NCBI GenBank assembly: GCA_964530335.1
Contig: CAZGYG010000007.1
Span: 1 to 64,000 of the forward strand
Direction of reading: 5' to 3'
Length of the DNA: 64,000 nt
From: VGDP01 sp964530335
GTDB taxonomy: Bacteria > Pseudomonadota > Alphaproteobacteria > SP197
Shown: positions 8,473 to 17,227 of the stretch, one piece after another
Layout: each line of letters opens with the position of its first letter
Position numbering within the stretch: position 1 is the first letter of the stretch
Position numbers and translations under genes: made by a program
The notes under the pieces: generated by a model
Database searches by the model: none
Seen by the model: the letters and a program-made list of their open reading frames with translations, nothing else
Told to the model about the DNA's origin: nothing

Positions 8473-10200
8473 TCAAGCGCTTGGCAGCACCAGTCCCGTA
8501 ATCACCCCCCGGTAGTGCTCGAGCCCCGGCACGGCCACCGTCGGGTCCTTGCCGGCCTCGTCCCAGCGGCGCAGCGCGATGGCCTCGCCGGCATGGGGCC
8601 GGGCGGAGAATTCCGCTGCCGCGGCAGGCTCATACGGGCCGCCCTGCAACTTCAGGCTCAACTTCGAGGCAGCGGAGAGCCGGTCGTGGTACCACGGCTC
8701 CACGGCGGCCAAATAGCGCTTGGCGTCGACGTGGAGCCGCACCGGCTCGCTGACCTCGGACCCGAACAGGCGTCCCAGGTAGTCCCCGCCCACCGCCTCG
8801 TGCCGGCTGTCGATGCCCTGCTCGGCGCAGTCCTCCGGCAGATCGTGCAGGAAATGCCCGATGTCGTGGAGCAGCGCGGCGGCGACCAGCGCCGGCCCCG
8901 CGCCGCCCAACTCCGCCGCCCGCGCCGTCAGCAGCGCGTGCTGGAGCTGGGTGACCGGCTCGCCCAGGTACGCCTCGTCGCCGCGGCCGCGCAGGATCGC
9001 GAACAGCCGGTCGACCGCCTCGTTCTCGCGGTCGGCGCCGGGCAGCCCGGCGTCGGCGACGTCGTGACCGATCGCCCTGGCCAGCACGCGCAGCTTGCTC
9101 GCGAGCCCGCCGGCGTCGACGTAGCAGCCTTGCAGATGCCGGCTGCCGCGTCCGGCCTGGTAGGCGCTTCGCCCGTGCAGGGTCCGCCGGTTGTCCATGA
9201 TCAGCACGTCGCCGGGCCCGAGCTTGAGGCGCGCCTCCGCGCCCGGGTCGCGCACCAGGGCGATGAACGCCCGGTACGCGGCGTAGAACGCCTGGGCCTC
9301 CGCCGGCGCCGCGTCGGGGCCGACGAACGCCCGGTCGTTGACGTGGACGGCGCGCACCGCCCCTTCGGCGTCGAGCTCGATGATCGTCCGGCGCGAGCGC
9401 AGATCGGTCGTGGCGTCGGCGAAGCGGAACGCGACCGGCACCCGCGCCAGTGCGGCGAACGCCGCCGGGTCCGTCCGCCTGAGCCGGTCGGCGGCCAGGA
9501 ATCCGTCGGCGAGCGTGTTGTCGCCGCCCTCGTCGCTCTGCGCCAGGCAGTGCAGAAGCTGCAACCCCGGCACCGGCTCGGCGTAGGGGTTGTCGGTGTG
9601 GCCGGGGAGCGCGCGCGCCGTGTAGGCCAGGTTGTTCGGGTCGGGCTTGACCACCACGTCGAAATGCCGGCCGTAGTTCGTCTCGCGCACGTACCAGAAC
9701 AGTTCCGCGACGCGCTCGACCTCGGCGTCCCGGTTCGGCGCCCCCGAGAGGATGGCGAAGCCGTAATCGCGCACCCGGGCGAGCAGCCGGTAGAGCGCAC
9801 GGGCATCGCCGCTCACCTTGGCGTGCTCGGCGCGGGGCAAGTCGATCGTCGAGTCCCATAGCCTCGGCCGCGGCCGGCGCCGCGCGGCCGCCTCGGGGCC
9901 CGAGCCGTTGGCCATGAGCCAGGAAAGCCCGTAGCGGCTGCGGTGCCCGTCGGGCCAACGCAGCTCGAGCACGCCGTCGGGCCCGAGCCTGGCCTCGCTC
10001 GGCCGCGCGGCCGCGTCGACGCCCGCCGGATCGAGCAAGTTCTGGCCGCTCACCGGATCCCGGCACGTCGGGCACGCGCACGCCGAGCGCAACGCCGCGC
10101 CGGCGTAAAGCTCGGGCGCCGCCCCTTCTCGCGCGATCGCCACGCCCAGGTCCGTGATCGTCACGCCCAGGTCCGTGATCGTCACGTTCGCGTCCGTCAT
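8473..10200 (-). CDS. Fusion of TmpA-like 2OG/Fe(II) oxygenase and TmpB/PhnZ-like HD-domain oxygenase
   Basis: 575 residues. The N-terminal half has the gamma-butyrobetaine-hydroxylase zinc module (Cys41, Cys43, Cys46, His86) and a TauD/TfdA core with Fe ligands His201, Asp203 (GHTDNPY) and His342 (RTLHGRS). The C-terminal half, from about 405, is an HD domain of the phosphonate-cleaving mixed-valent diiron type: Tyr411 and Glu414 in YLGE, His421, His445-Asp446, His467, His490 in LHVDAKRYL, and Asp547 in LRRWDE. Their spacings closely follow PhnZ as I recall it. Known TmpA hydroxylates 2-trimethylaminoethylphosphonate and TmpB then cleaves the C-P bond to glycine betaine and phosphate. The fusion would do both steps (inference). 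The ATG at 10200 excludes a longer frame that runs through the decarboxylase gene. A 21-bp tandem repeat lies in the N-terminus. Confidence 0.85.
   Translation of the reverse strand: MTDANVTITDLGVTITDLGVAIAREGAAPELYAGAALRSACACPTCRDPVSGQNLLDPAGVDAAARPSEARLGPDGVLELRWPDGHRSRYGLSWLMANGSGPEAAARRRPRPRLWDSTIDLPRAEHAKVSGDARALYRLLARVRDYGFAILSGAPNRDAEVERVAELFWYVRETNYGRHFDVVVKPDPNNLAYTARALPGHTDNPYAEPVPGLQLLHCLAQSDEGGDNTLADGFLAADRLRRTDPAAFAALARVPVAFRFADATTDLRSRRTIIELDAEGAVRAVHVNDRAFVGPDAAPAEAQAFYAAYRAFIALVRDPGAEARLKLGPGDVLIMDNRRTLHGRSAYQAGRGSRHLQGCYVDAGGLASKLRVLARAIGHDVADAGLPGADRENEAVDRLFAILRGRGDEAYLGEPVTQLQHALLTARAAELGGAGPALVAAALLHDIGHFLHDLPEDCAEQGIDSRHEAVGGDYLGRLFGSEVSEPVRLHVDAKRYLAAVEPWYHDRLSAASKLSLKLQGGPYEPAAAAEFSARPHAGEAIALRRWDEAGKDPTVAVPGLEHYRGVITGLVLPSA
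10141..10182 (-). repeat. Two 21-bp direct repeats at the start of the oxygenase fusion
   Basis: Two exact 21-bp copies, with a third degenerate one toward the start codon, encode TITDLGV twice at residues 7-20. They lie before the zinc module and are probably dispensable. Confidence 0.85.
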
Positions 10201-10211
10201 GCCCGTCTCCG

Positions 10212-11612
10212 TCAGCGTTTCGCCAGGGCCGCCACGGCGGGCGAGGCGGTGACCCGCGCCTCGGCCGCGTAGGCCTCGTGGTTGGCCTCGATGTCGCCCT
10301 GCTTGTAGAGGTAGTTGACCATGATCCCGGCCGATTCCCGAAGCCCCTTCTCGGAGCGGTCGGCCAGCCAGTTCAGGCGTTCGATGCGCGCGCCGTTCGA
10401 CAGGTGGAAACGCGCGACCGGATCGCGCGGCCGCCCGTCGCGCCCCTTCTCGCGCACCAGGTAGCGGGCGCAAAGTTGCATGAGCGGCGTTTCCATGGCG
10501 CGGCACGCTGGCGCGTCCTCGGGCCCCGCGAGCAGCCGGCCGAGCGCTTCGCCGTCCGGGTCCCCGGCCAGCTTCGCCAGCGCCTGACCGTCGGCCGTGC
10601 TCATCGGGTCGTCGGTGCCCAGGGCGTCGTCGAGCCAGGCGCGGAACCCGGGGATCGGCGACAGCGTGGCGAACACCTGCAGCTTCGGCAGCGCGCTCGC
10701 GAGCTGATCGACCACCCGCTTGATCAGGACGTCCCCGAAGCTGATGCCGGCCAGGCCGCGCTGGGCGCTGGAGATCGAATAGAAGATCGCCGCGCTCGCC
10801 TCGGCGTGGTCGAGCCGCTCGGCGCTCTCGTCGAGCAGGTCCTGGATGTTGCCAGCCATGTCCCTGACCAGCGCGACCTCGACGAAGATCAGCGGCTCCT
10901 CGGGCATGTTCGGGTGGAAGAAGGCGAAGCACCGGCGATCGGAATCGAGCCGGTTCTTCAGATCGTCCCACGACCGGATGGCGTGCACCGCCTCGTAGGC
11001 CATGAGCTTCTCGAGCAGCGCCGCCGAGGACTCCCACGTGATCCGGCGCAGGTCCAGGAAGCCCACGTCGAACCATTGGGCGAGCAGCCCGCGCAGCTCG
11101 TCGTCGAGCCCGGCCATGGCCCGGTCGCCCTTGGCGCGTTTCATCACGTCGCCGCGCAGATCGACCAGGAACTTGACCCCGTTCGGCAAGTCGTTGAACC
11201 CGGTCAAGAGCCGCAGCCTGGGCGCGCGCAGCGCCGCGCGCAGCGCCGCCTCGGCGCCGGCGGCCGTGTCTTCGCCGGCCTCCAGGTAGGCGCGGGCGGC
11301 GGCGGCGATCGCGGCGCGGTCCGGGCCGAACTCGCGCGCCAGGAGCTCGAGGAACCGCCCCTTGCCGGTCTCGTCGAGGCCGAGGTACAGCCGGCCCAGG
11401 TCGGCGGCCAGGGCACGCGCCGAGACTTCACCGCCCCTGGCCTCGATGCCGTCGCGCATGCGCTGGCGCACCCGGGCCAGGTCGGCGTCGGAGAGCTCCG
11501 GGCCGATCGCGCCGCCGGCCAGGCGGAGTAGCGTCGCCCCGGCGATCTCGCGCCAGGTGTCGCGCAGGCGCCGCATCGTGCGGTCGAGCAGCCCAACCTT
11601 TGCGGCAGCCAT
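10212..11612 (-). CDS. Malonyl-CoA decarboxylase
   Basis: Converts malonyl-CoA to acetyl-CoA and CO2. The 466-residue protein has the MCD helical N-terminal domain and a GNAT-like catalytic domain. Family motifs include LRGDVMKRAKGD, HPNMPEEPLIFVEVAL, FYSISSAQRGLAGISFG (catalytic Ser), FATLSPIPGF and RFHLSNGA (catalytic His). Its ATG directly abuts the TAG stop of the upstream nnr gene, and the oxygenase fusion starts 11 bp after its stop, so the genes are surely co-transcribed. It lacks a mitochondrial-type targeting extension and is cytoplasmic. Confidence 0.95.
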   Translation of the reverse strand: MAAAKVGLLDRTMRRLRDTWREIAGATLLRLAGGAIGPELSDADLARVRQRMRDGIEARGGEVSARALAADLGRLYLGLDETGKGRFLELLAREFGPDRAAIAAAARAYLEAGEDTAAGAEAALRAALRAPRLRLLTGFNDLPNGVKFLVDLRGDVMKRAKGDRAMAGLDDELRGLLAQWFDVGFLDLRRITWESSAALLEKLMAYEAVHAIRSWDDLKNRLDSDRRCFAFFHPNMPEEPLIFVEVALVRDMAGNIQDLLDESAERLDHAEASAAIFYSISSAQRGLAGISFGDVLIKRVVDQLASALPKLQVFATLSPIPGFRAWLDDALGTDDPMSTADGQALAKLAGDPDGEALGRLLAGPEDAPACRAMETPLMQLCARYLVREKGRDGRPRDPVARFHLSNGARIERLNWLADRSEKGLRESAGIMVNYLYKQGDIEANHEAYAAEARVTASPAVAALAKR

Positions 11613-13142
11613 CTAGGGCCACCTTCTGGCGGCGAGCCCGGCCAGCGCTGTGGGCAGCGCCTCGACCAGGTCCTCGCTGATCATGCCGGGACCGAGCGAA
11701 GTCGCCGCCCGGCCGTGCAGCCACGCCGCCGCGGCCGCGGCCGTGAACGCGCCGAGCCCCTGGGCCATCAGCCCGAGCGCGATCCCCGCCAGCACGTCGC
11801 CCGAACCGGCGGTGGCCAGCCACGGCGGCGCGCCGGCCTCGATCACCGCGTCGCCGTCGGGTGCGGCGATGACCGTGTCCGCGCCCTTGAGCAACACGAC
11901 CGCGCCCGATTCCTTGGCCGCCGCCCTTGCACGCGCCAGCCGATCGCCCTCGTGGCGAAAGAGCCGCGCGTACTCGCCGTCGTGGGGCGTCAGCAGCACG
12001 TGGGGCCCGAGGCCCCGAGGCGTTGGAACATGGAACAGCGCGCGCGGGTCGTCGGCGAAGCTGGTCAGCGCGTCGGCGTCCAGCACGGTCGCGCGCCCGC
12101 TCCCGAGCACCGCCTCGACGCGGGCCCGTGTCGCCTTGCCTACGCCAGCGCCCGGCCCGATCAGGATCGCGTTCTTGCGCTCGTCGTCGAGGATGCGCGC
12201 GAAGTCCTGGTCGGTCGCGGCGATGAGGGTCATCACCGAGGTCTGGTGCGCGGCGTGGACCGCGGCCGACTCGGGGCTCGCCACCACGCTCACCAGCCCC
12301 GCGCCCGCGCGCAGCGCCGCGCGCGCCGCAAGCCGCCCGGCGCCCGAGGTGGTCGCGCCGCCGCCCACGACCAGGCCGTGGCCGCGGGCGTACTTGTGGT
12401 CCGTTGCGCGGGGCCAGCGCAGCGCCGATTCCCAAAGCTCCGGGCCGTTGATCCAGGCGTGGGGCGCGATGGTGTCGAGCGCCGCGTCCGGCACGCCGAT
12501 GTCGGCGACGACGACCTCGCCGCAAAGCTCGCGCCCGGGCAGCAGGACATGTCCGGGCCTGCGCCGAACAAAGGTTACCGTCAGCCGCGCCGGGCACGCC
12601 GTGCCGAGCACGGCGCCGCCGTCCCCGGTCACGCCGCTCGGCAGATCGACGGCGACGACCGGCCGGCCCGACGAAGATGCCGCCCCCAGCGCCGCCGCCG
12701 CCGCGCCTTCGACCGGGCGGGCAAGCCCCGCGCCGAACAGCGCATCGACGATCAGCCCGGCGCCGGCGACGACGCGCGGGTGCAGCTCCTCGACAGCGCC
12801 CGGCCAACGCGCCGCCATGGCCGCCGCGTCGCCCGCGAGCCGGGTTCGCTCGCCGAGCAGGGCGACGCGCACCGGCCATCCGGCCTCGGCCAGCCGGCGC
12901 GCGACCACGAACCCGTCGCCGCCGTTGTTGCCCGGGCCGCACAGCACCAGGGTGGGGCACGGCACGAAGCGAACCCGGATCGCGGCGGCCACGGCGCGCC
13001 CCGCGTTCTCCATCAGATCGAGCGTGGCCACGCCCAGGGCCGCGGCCGCCCGGTCCGCGGCGGTGCAGTCCGCGACCGTCAGCAGCGCCGAGCGCGCGAC
13101 CGGGCGGCGCCCGGCGAGCGATTCAACCCGGGCCGGGATCAC
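11613..13142 (-). CDS. nnr: Bifunctional NAD(P)H-hydrate epimerase / ADP-dependent NAD(P)H-hydrate dehydratase
   Basis: Repairs hydrated NADH and NADPH. The N-terminal half is the YjeF_N epimerase domain, with CGPGNNGGDGFVVARRL around residues 68-84 and a substrate-binding VDLPSGVTGDGG. The C-terminal half is the ribokinase-like dehydratase, with GPGAGVGKATR, LTPHDGEYARL, LKGADTVIA and the anion-hole GSGDVLAGI. At 509 residues it is a full-length fusion. Its start overlaps the stop of the upstream methyltransferase gene by 4 bp, and its stop touches the start codon of the decarboxylase. Confidence 0.95.
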   Translation of the reverse strand: MIPARVESLAGRRPVARSALLTVADCTAADRAAAALGVATLDLMENAGRAVAAAIRVRFVPCPTLVLCGPGNNGGDGFVVARRLAEAGWPVRVALLGERTRLAGDAAAMAARWPGAVEELHPRVVAGAGLIVDALFGAGLARPVEGAAAAALGAASSSGRPVVAVDLPSGVTGDGGAVLGTACPARLTVTFVRRRPGHVLLPGRELCGEVVVADIGVPDAALDTIAPHAWINGPELWESALRWPRATDHKYARGHGLVVGGGATTSGAGRLAARAALRAGAGLVSVVASPESAAVHAAHQTSVMTLIAATDQDFARILDDERKNAILIGPGAGVGKATRARVEAVLGSGRATVLDADALTSFADDPRALFHVPTPRGLGPHVLLTPHDGEYARLFRHEGDRLARARAAAKESGAVVLLKGADTVIAAPDGDAVIEAGAPPWLATAGSGDVLAGIALGLMAQGLGAFTAAAAAAWLHGRAATSLGPGMISEDLVEALPTALAGLAARRWP

Positions 13143-13888
13143 GCCGGGCCGGGATCACGGAAGACATCCGCGCGCATCCGGTGCTCCAGGGCGAAGCCGT
13201 CGGCGACGCGGCGGGCGTTGAACCGGGCCTCGACCTCCGGTGACGCGACCCGCTCGCGCGGCAGCGCGTTGTAGCGGGCGCCGACGATCTCGGCGACGAA
13301 TGCCGCGAAGTCGGGATAGCGGTAGGTCTCGGCGTAGCCGATCGTGCGCCGGCGTCCGAACCGCGGTTCGGCGCGCTTGAGCGCGGCCTGCGCCGCCTGG
13401 CGCACCGCGGTCTCGTCGTGGAACGGCCGGGACACCTCGGCGTAGGCGCACTCGATCTCGGGCTCCAGCACGATCAGGGCGCCGCCTGGGGCGAGCACGC
13501 GGCGCGCCTCGGCCAGCGCCGCGTCCATGGCCTCGACCGGGACATGGTGCAGCGAGCTGCCGAACACCACCGCGTCGAGCGAGCCGTCCGGTGTGGGCAG
13601 GTTCTGGGCCACGCCGGACAGGAAACGCACGCCCGGCTCCGGCGCGGCCGCGTTGTCCGCGGCTTGCTGGGGTTCCGGATCGACCGCCAGGACCGTCGCG
13701 CCCAAACGTGCGAGCCCCCGCGCCAGCGCTCCCTTGCCGCAACCCACGTCGGCGAACGCCCGGCCCTTGGGCGGCACCAGCCGCGTGACCACGGTCAGGT
13801 CGTCGCTCGCGCCCCAGTTCTCGACCGTATCCATGGCCTCGACCGTATCCATGGCCTCGCCCGTATCCATGGCCTCGCCCGTGTTCAT
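13139..13888 (-). CDS. Class I SAM-dependent methyltransferase
   Basis: A 249-residue UbiE/BioC-like methyltransferase. Motif I is FADVGCGKGALARGLARLG, followed by the acidic motif II AVDPEP and the post-motif LDAVVFGSSLHHVP typical of methyltransferase domain 11. The substrate is not predictable. The first 23 residues are four near-identical six-residue units (MDTGEA or MDTVEA), each starting with an in-frame ATG at 13888, 13870, 13852 and 13834, so the true start is uncertain and the conserved domain begins near residue 24. It is the first gene of the operon and divergent from the nuclease gene. Confidence 0.88.
   Translation of the reverse strand: MNTGEAMDTGEAMDTVEAMDTVENWGASDDLTVVTRLVPPKGRAFADVGCGKGALARGLARLGATVLAVDPEPQQAADNAAAPEPGVRFLSGVAQNLPTPDGSLDAVVFGSSLHHVPVEAMDAALAEARRVLAPGGALIVLEPEIECAYAEVSRPFHDETAVRQAAQAALKRAEPRFGRRRTIGYAETYRYPDFAAFVAEIVGARYNALPRERVASPEVEARFNARRVADGFALEHRMRADVFRDPGPA
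13820..13888 (-). repeat. 18-bp minisatellite repeating the start codon of the methyltransferase
   Basis: Three complete 18-bp units and a partial fourth each carry an ATG in the same frame, giving four alternative starts spaced exactly six codons apart. Confidence 0.88.
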
Positions 13889-13949
13889 GACCTAGATCGC
13901 GTCCATCGCTCTCTCGGTTGCACGATAGCGAAGCTGCTAGGATGTTGCC

Positions 13950-14510
13950 ATGCGTCGCGCCACAGCCCTGGTTGCCCTGGTCGCCCTGCTCGCCCTCGCC
14001 CCCGGCGCGGCCCGCGCCGACGAGGCGCTCAGCGGCGCCGCCTGGGCCGCGTCTGGCGACACGCTGGTGATCGGCCAGACGATCGTGCGCCTGCGCGGCA
14101 TCGACGCGGCCGAAAGCGACCAGTCGTGCCAGCGCGGCGCGGAAACCTGGCCGTGCGGCGCCGAGGCGACGGCCGAACTCGACCGCCTGATCGCCGATCG
14201 CGTCGTGACCTGCGGTCAACTCGAATCAATCAGCGCCCAGACGATGGCGGCCCGATGCGCCGCGGGGGGCGTCGACCTGGCCGAGCGCATGGCGGCGTCG
14301 GGCTTCGCCTTCGCCGAGCCGGGCGCCGATCCGGCCTACGCGGCGGCCGAGGCCGCGGCCAGGGACGCGGCGCGCGGCATGTGGTCGGGCACGTTCATGG
14401 CCCCGGCGAAGTGGCGCCAGGTCGCCGGCTGCAGTTGCTCCGCGCGCAAGAAGGCGTTCATGCGCAACACTGAAAGCGCGCCCGAACCCTCTGACCTGCC
14501 GACGAATTAA
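13950..14510 (+). CDS. Secreted thermonuclease-like (SNase-fold) protein
   Basis: 186 residues. A signal peptide of about 23 residues ends at ALAPGAARA-DE. The SNase-like core shows GDTLVIG (Asp37, matching the staphylococcal Asp21 position) and VRLRGIDAAES (Arg47, Asp52 and Glu55, matching Arg35, Asp40 and Glu43). Six Cys residues in the mature part, including CSCSARK near the end, suggest disulfides in the periplasm or outside. AGGA lies 7 nt before the ATG. It is divergent from the methyltransferase operon. Family membership is good; nuclease activity is not proven. Confidence 0.85.
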   Translation: MRRATALVALVALLALAPGAARADEALSGAAWAASGDTLVIGQTIVRLRGIDAAESDQSCQRGAETWPCGAEATAELDRLIADRVVTCGQLESISAQTMAARCAAGGVDLAERMAASGFAFAEPGADPAYAAAEAAARDAARGMWSGTFMAPAKWRQVAGCSCSARKKAFMRNTESAPEPSDLPTN

Positions 14511-14552
14511 GGTCGGGGCTCGCAGGTTGCGCCCAGCGCGCGGTTCGCCGCT

Positions 14553-15569
14553 TCAGGAACGTTCTTGGCTGCGCCTTGGTGTCGTCGACGCGGCGTGCGC
14601 TCTTCGCCACATCCCGGGCGGAACGCCTACCGTCTTTTTGAACGCGCGATTGAAGGCGGCTTCCGATTCATAGCCCACTTCCGCCGCAGCTTGGGCCACG
14701 TTCATGCCGGGCCGTTCCAGCAAGCGCGCCGAGAGCTGCAGCCGCCAATTGCTAAGGTAGTGCATCGGCGGAGTTCCCATCAGCTCGGTGAAACGCACGG
14801 CAAACGCCGTTCGCGACATGCCGACTTCGCGCGCCAAACCTTCGAGAGTCCACGGTGCCGCCGGTTGCCCGTGCATCAGCTTGAGGGCCGTCCCAATCGA
14901 ACGGTCGCGCAGACCCGCGAGCCAACCCTTGGACTGCTCCGGCAAGCCGTCGATGTATTGGCGTATGGCCATCAGAAACATGAGTTCGCTCAATTTGGAG
15001 AGGATGGATTCACCACCGTCGTGCGGGCTTTCGCATTCGCGCAAAGCGAGGCGAACGAGATCCGATGTAAGGCGGCCATCGTCGCTATGTTGCCTCAGAT
15101 GCAAGAGACGAGGCAGCGCGCCCAGGATCGGGTTGAAGGGTCTCGCGTCACAGCCTAGGTAACCGCACACGAAACGCGCCGGCTCGCCCGCGCCGCCGAG
15201 CTCGTTCAAGACGAAGGGTAAAGGTCTATCTGTTGGCCGATAATAGAGATCGAGATCGGGCTCCGCGCGTTTGCCTCGCTCGCTGCCCATGCAATGGGCG
15301 TCGCCGCCCGCTAAGATCACCGCGTCGCCCGCCTCCATGCGAACCGCCGGTTCGGAACCGTCCGCCAGCTGCACCCAGCACCAACCGTCCATCATGATAT
15401 GGAAGGCGATCACGTGTTCGAATTCGGGCATCACCTTGGCGGACACGGTGGACGTCGATGGCGTCCCCCCCACCCAAGGCGCGCGGGCACGGACGTCGAA
15501 ATAGACCGCCCCGGTCAGGCGGACCACGCGCAGGACATCCGACAAGACGTCCAAGGAAGCCTCCGCCAT
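14553..15569 (-). CDS. AraC-family transcriptional regulator
   Basis: 338 residues. An N-terminal cupin-type ligand domain of the AraC-binding type (FHIMMDGWCWVQL, EAGDAVILAGGDAHCM) is followed by a C-terminal double helix-turn-helix, with LEGLAREVGMSRTAFAVRF and the signature VAQAAAEVGYESEAAFNRAF near the end. It is divergent from the FAD-dependent oxidase at 15713 with a 143-bp shared promoter region, so it probably controls that gene. Base composition is less GC-biased than in the flanking operons, suggesting acquisition by transfer. Confidence 0.92.
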   Translation of the reverse strand: MAEASLDVLSDVLRVVRLTGAVYFDVRARAPWVGGTPSTSTVSAKVMPEFEHVIAFHIMMDGWCWVQLADGSEPAVRMEAGDAVILAGGDAHCMGSERGKRAEPDLDLYYRPTDRPLPFVLNELGGAGEPARFVCGYLGCDARPFNPILGALPRLLHLRQHSDDGRLTSDLVRLALRECESPHDGGESILSKLSELMFLMAIRQYIDGLPEQSKGWLAGLRDRSIGTALKLMHGQPAAPWTLEGLAREVGMSRTAFAVRFTELMGTPPMHYLSNWRLQLSARLLERPGMNVAQAAAEVGYESEAAFNRAFKKTVGVPPGMWRRAHAASTTPRRSQERS

Positions 15570-15712
15570 GCACGCTCGATCAAGTAATTTGGACGATAGG
15601 GCAATTGACTGGACGCCGCAGCAAGAATCATCGAAACGAAGTCATGGCGATGCGGTGCGCGGCCCGCTAGCGTGCAAACCCGTTCAACACTTGCGTCCAA
15701 GGACTCGAAGCC

Positions 15713-17098
15713 ATGACCGACGACCGAGCGATCTCGACGTTCAAGCAAGGCTTCCGCGGCGACGCTCTGGAATCGGCCGACGCCGGATATGACGAAGCGC
15801 GCAAGCTCTATAACGGCATGATCGACAAGCGTCCGCGGCTCATCGCGCGCTGCGCCGACGCCGCCGACGTCATCGCCGCAGTGAATTTCGGCCGTGACGA
15901 GGGGCTCCCGATCGCGATCCGCGGCGGCGGTCATAGTGGGCCGGGTCTCGGCTCGTGCAATGACGGAATCGTGGTCGACTTGTCCGGCCTGAAGGGTGTG
16001 CGCGTCGATCCCAAGGAGCGCACCGTGCGCGTCGAACCCGGCTGCACGCAGGGCGATGTGGAGCACGCCGCGCATACGTTCGGTCTCGCCGTGCCGGCGG
16101 GCATCGTGGGCTCGACCGGCGTCGCCGGGCTCACGCTCGGCGGCGGCACGGGCTATCTCACGCGGGCGCATGGCCTCACGATCGACAATCTCATCGAGGC
16201 GGACGTCGTTCTGGCCGACGGACGTTTCGTGACCGCGAGCGAAAAAGAGAACGCCGACTTGCTTTGGGCGCTCAAGGGCGGCGGCGGCAATTTCGGGGTG
16301 GTGACGAGCTTTCTTTTTCGCGCGCACCCCGTGAAGGATGTCTACGCCGGACCGATCTTCTGGGACGCTGTGCACGCCAAGGAGATCATGCGCTTCTACC
16401 GCGACTTCTTGCCGATGGCGCCGGAAAAATTGTGTCCCTTCCTCGGGTTGAAGATGGTGCCGGCGACCGCGCCCTTCCCGGAGGAGCACTGGGGCAAGCC
16501 TGCTTGCGCGCTGGTCTCCTGTTACAACGGCCCCAAGTCCGAAGGCGAAAAAGCGATGGCGCCCGTGCGCGACGCACTGCCGGCGCCGATGTTCGACTGG
16601 ATGGGCGAGATGCCGTTCACGGCAGTTCAAAGCTTGTTCGATCCGCTGTTGCCCAAAGGGTTGCAGTGGTATTGGAAGGGCGATTTCGTGAAGGACCTTT
16701 CCGACGCCGCGATCGACAGGCATATCGAACAGTCGTCGAAATCGGTCGGCGCCCTTTCGCTCATGCACCTCTACCCCATTGACGGTGCGGTTCACCGCGT
16801 GGCGTCGGACGCCACGGCATGGAGCGCTCGCGACGCCACCTGGTCCATGGTGATCGCGGCGATCGATCCCGACCCGAACAAGGCCGAAGCGCTGAAAAAA
16901 TGGGGACGCGCCTATTGGGAGGCGGTCCATCCGTACAATCTCGGCGGCGCGTACGTGAACTTCATGGACGCGGACGAAAACGCCGGTCGCATCCAGGCTA
17001 GCTACGGCGCCAATTACGCCCGCCTCGCCCGTGTGAAAAAGAAGTTCGATCCCGACAATCTGTTCCGCGTCAACCAGAACATTCCACCCGCCGCGTGA
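15713..17098 (+). CDS. FAD-dependent oxidase of the berberine-bridge-enzyme type
   Basis: 461 residues. The PCMH FAD-binding domain shows RGGGHSGPG, whose His is the usual 8-alpha covalent FAD site, and GVAGLTLGGGTGYLTRAHG, where the second Cys link of bicovalent members is absent. The BBE C-terminal motif follows as YVNFMDADE and KKKFDPDNLFRVNQNI. Such enzymes oxidise sugars, alkaloids or related alcohols with O2; the substrate here is unknown. There is no signal peptide. The neighbour is the divergent AraC regulator, the likely controller. TTGACT at 15605 could be a -35 box, but no good -10 follows. Confidence 0.9.
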   Translation: MTDDRAISTFKQGFRGDALESADAGYDEARKLYNGMIDKRPRLIARCADAADVIAAVNFGRDEGLPIAIRGGGHSGPGLGSCNDGIVVDLSGLKGVRVDPKERTVRVEPGCTQGDVEHAAHTFGLAVPAGIVGSTGVAGLTLGGGTGYLTRAHGLTIDNLIEADVVLADGRFVTASEKENADLLWALKGGGGNFGVVTSFLFRAHPVKDVYAGPIFWDAVHAKEIMRFYRDFLPMAPEKLCPFLGLKMVPATAPFPEEHWGKPACALVSCYNGPKSEGEKAMAPVRDALPAPMFDWMGEMPFTAVQSLFDPLLPKGLQWYWKGDFVKDLSDAAIDRHIEQSSKSVGALSLMHLYPIDGAVHRVASDATAWSARDATWSMVIAAIDPDPNKAEALKKWGRAYWEAVHPYNLGGAYVNFMDADENAGRIQASYGANYARLARVKKKFDPDNLFRVNQNIPPAA

Positions 17099-17111
17099 CG
17101 CCAAACTTGCT

Positions 17112-17226
17112 GTCACGAAAAAGGAAAAAGGGGGAAAAGGGGACGCTTCCCGTTTTTCAGCTTGCCCGGCCGGTGGTCACCCCGCGTTTCGCCAGCGGGG
17201 AAAAAGGGGACGCTACCCTTTTCTCC
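17112..17226. repeat. GGGACGCT-CCC repeat cluster left of the toxin-antitoxin pair
   Basis: Two units containing GGGACGCTTCCC and GGGACGCTACCC within A/G- and T/C-rich runs flank a GTCACCCCGCGTTTCG segment (17176-17191). The latter recurs exactly at 17908-17923, on the other side of the toxin-antitoxin genes. No coding potential is seen. Confidence 0.7.
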
Positions 17227-17227
17227 C

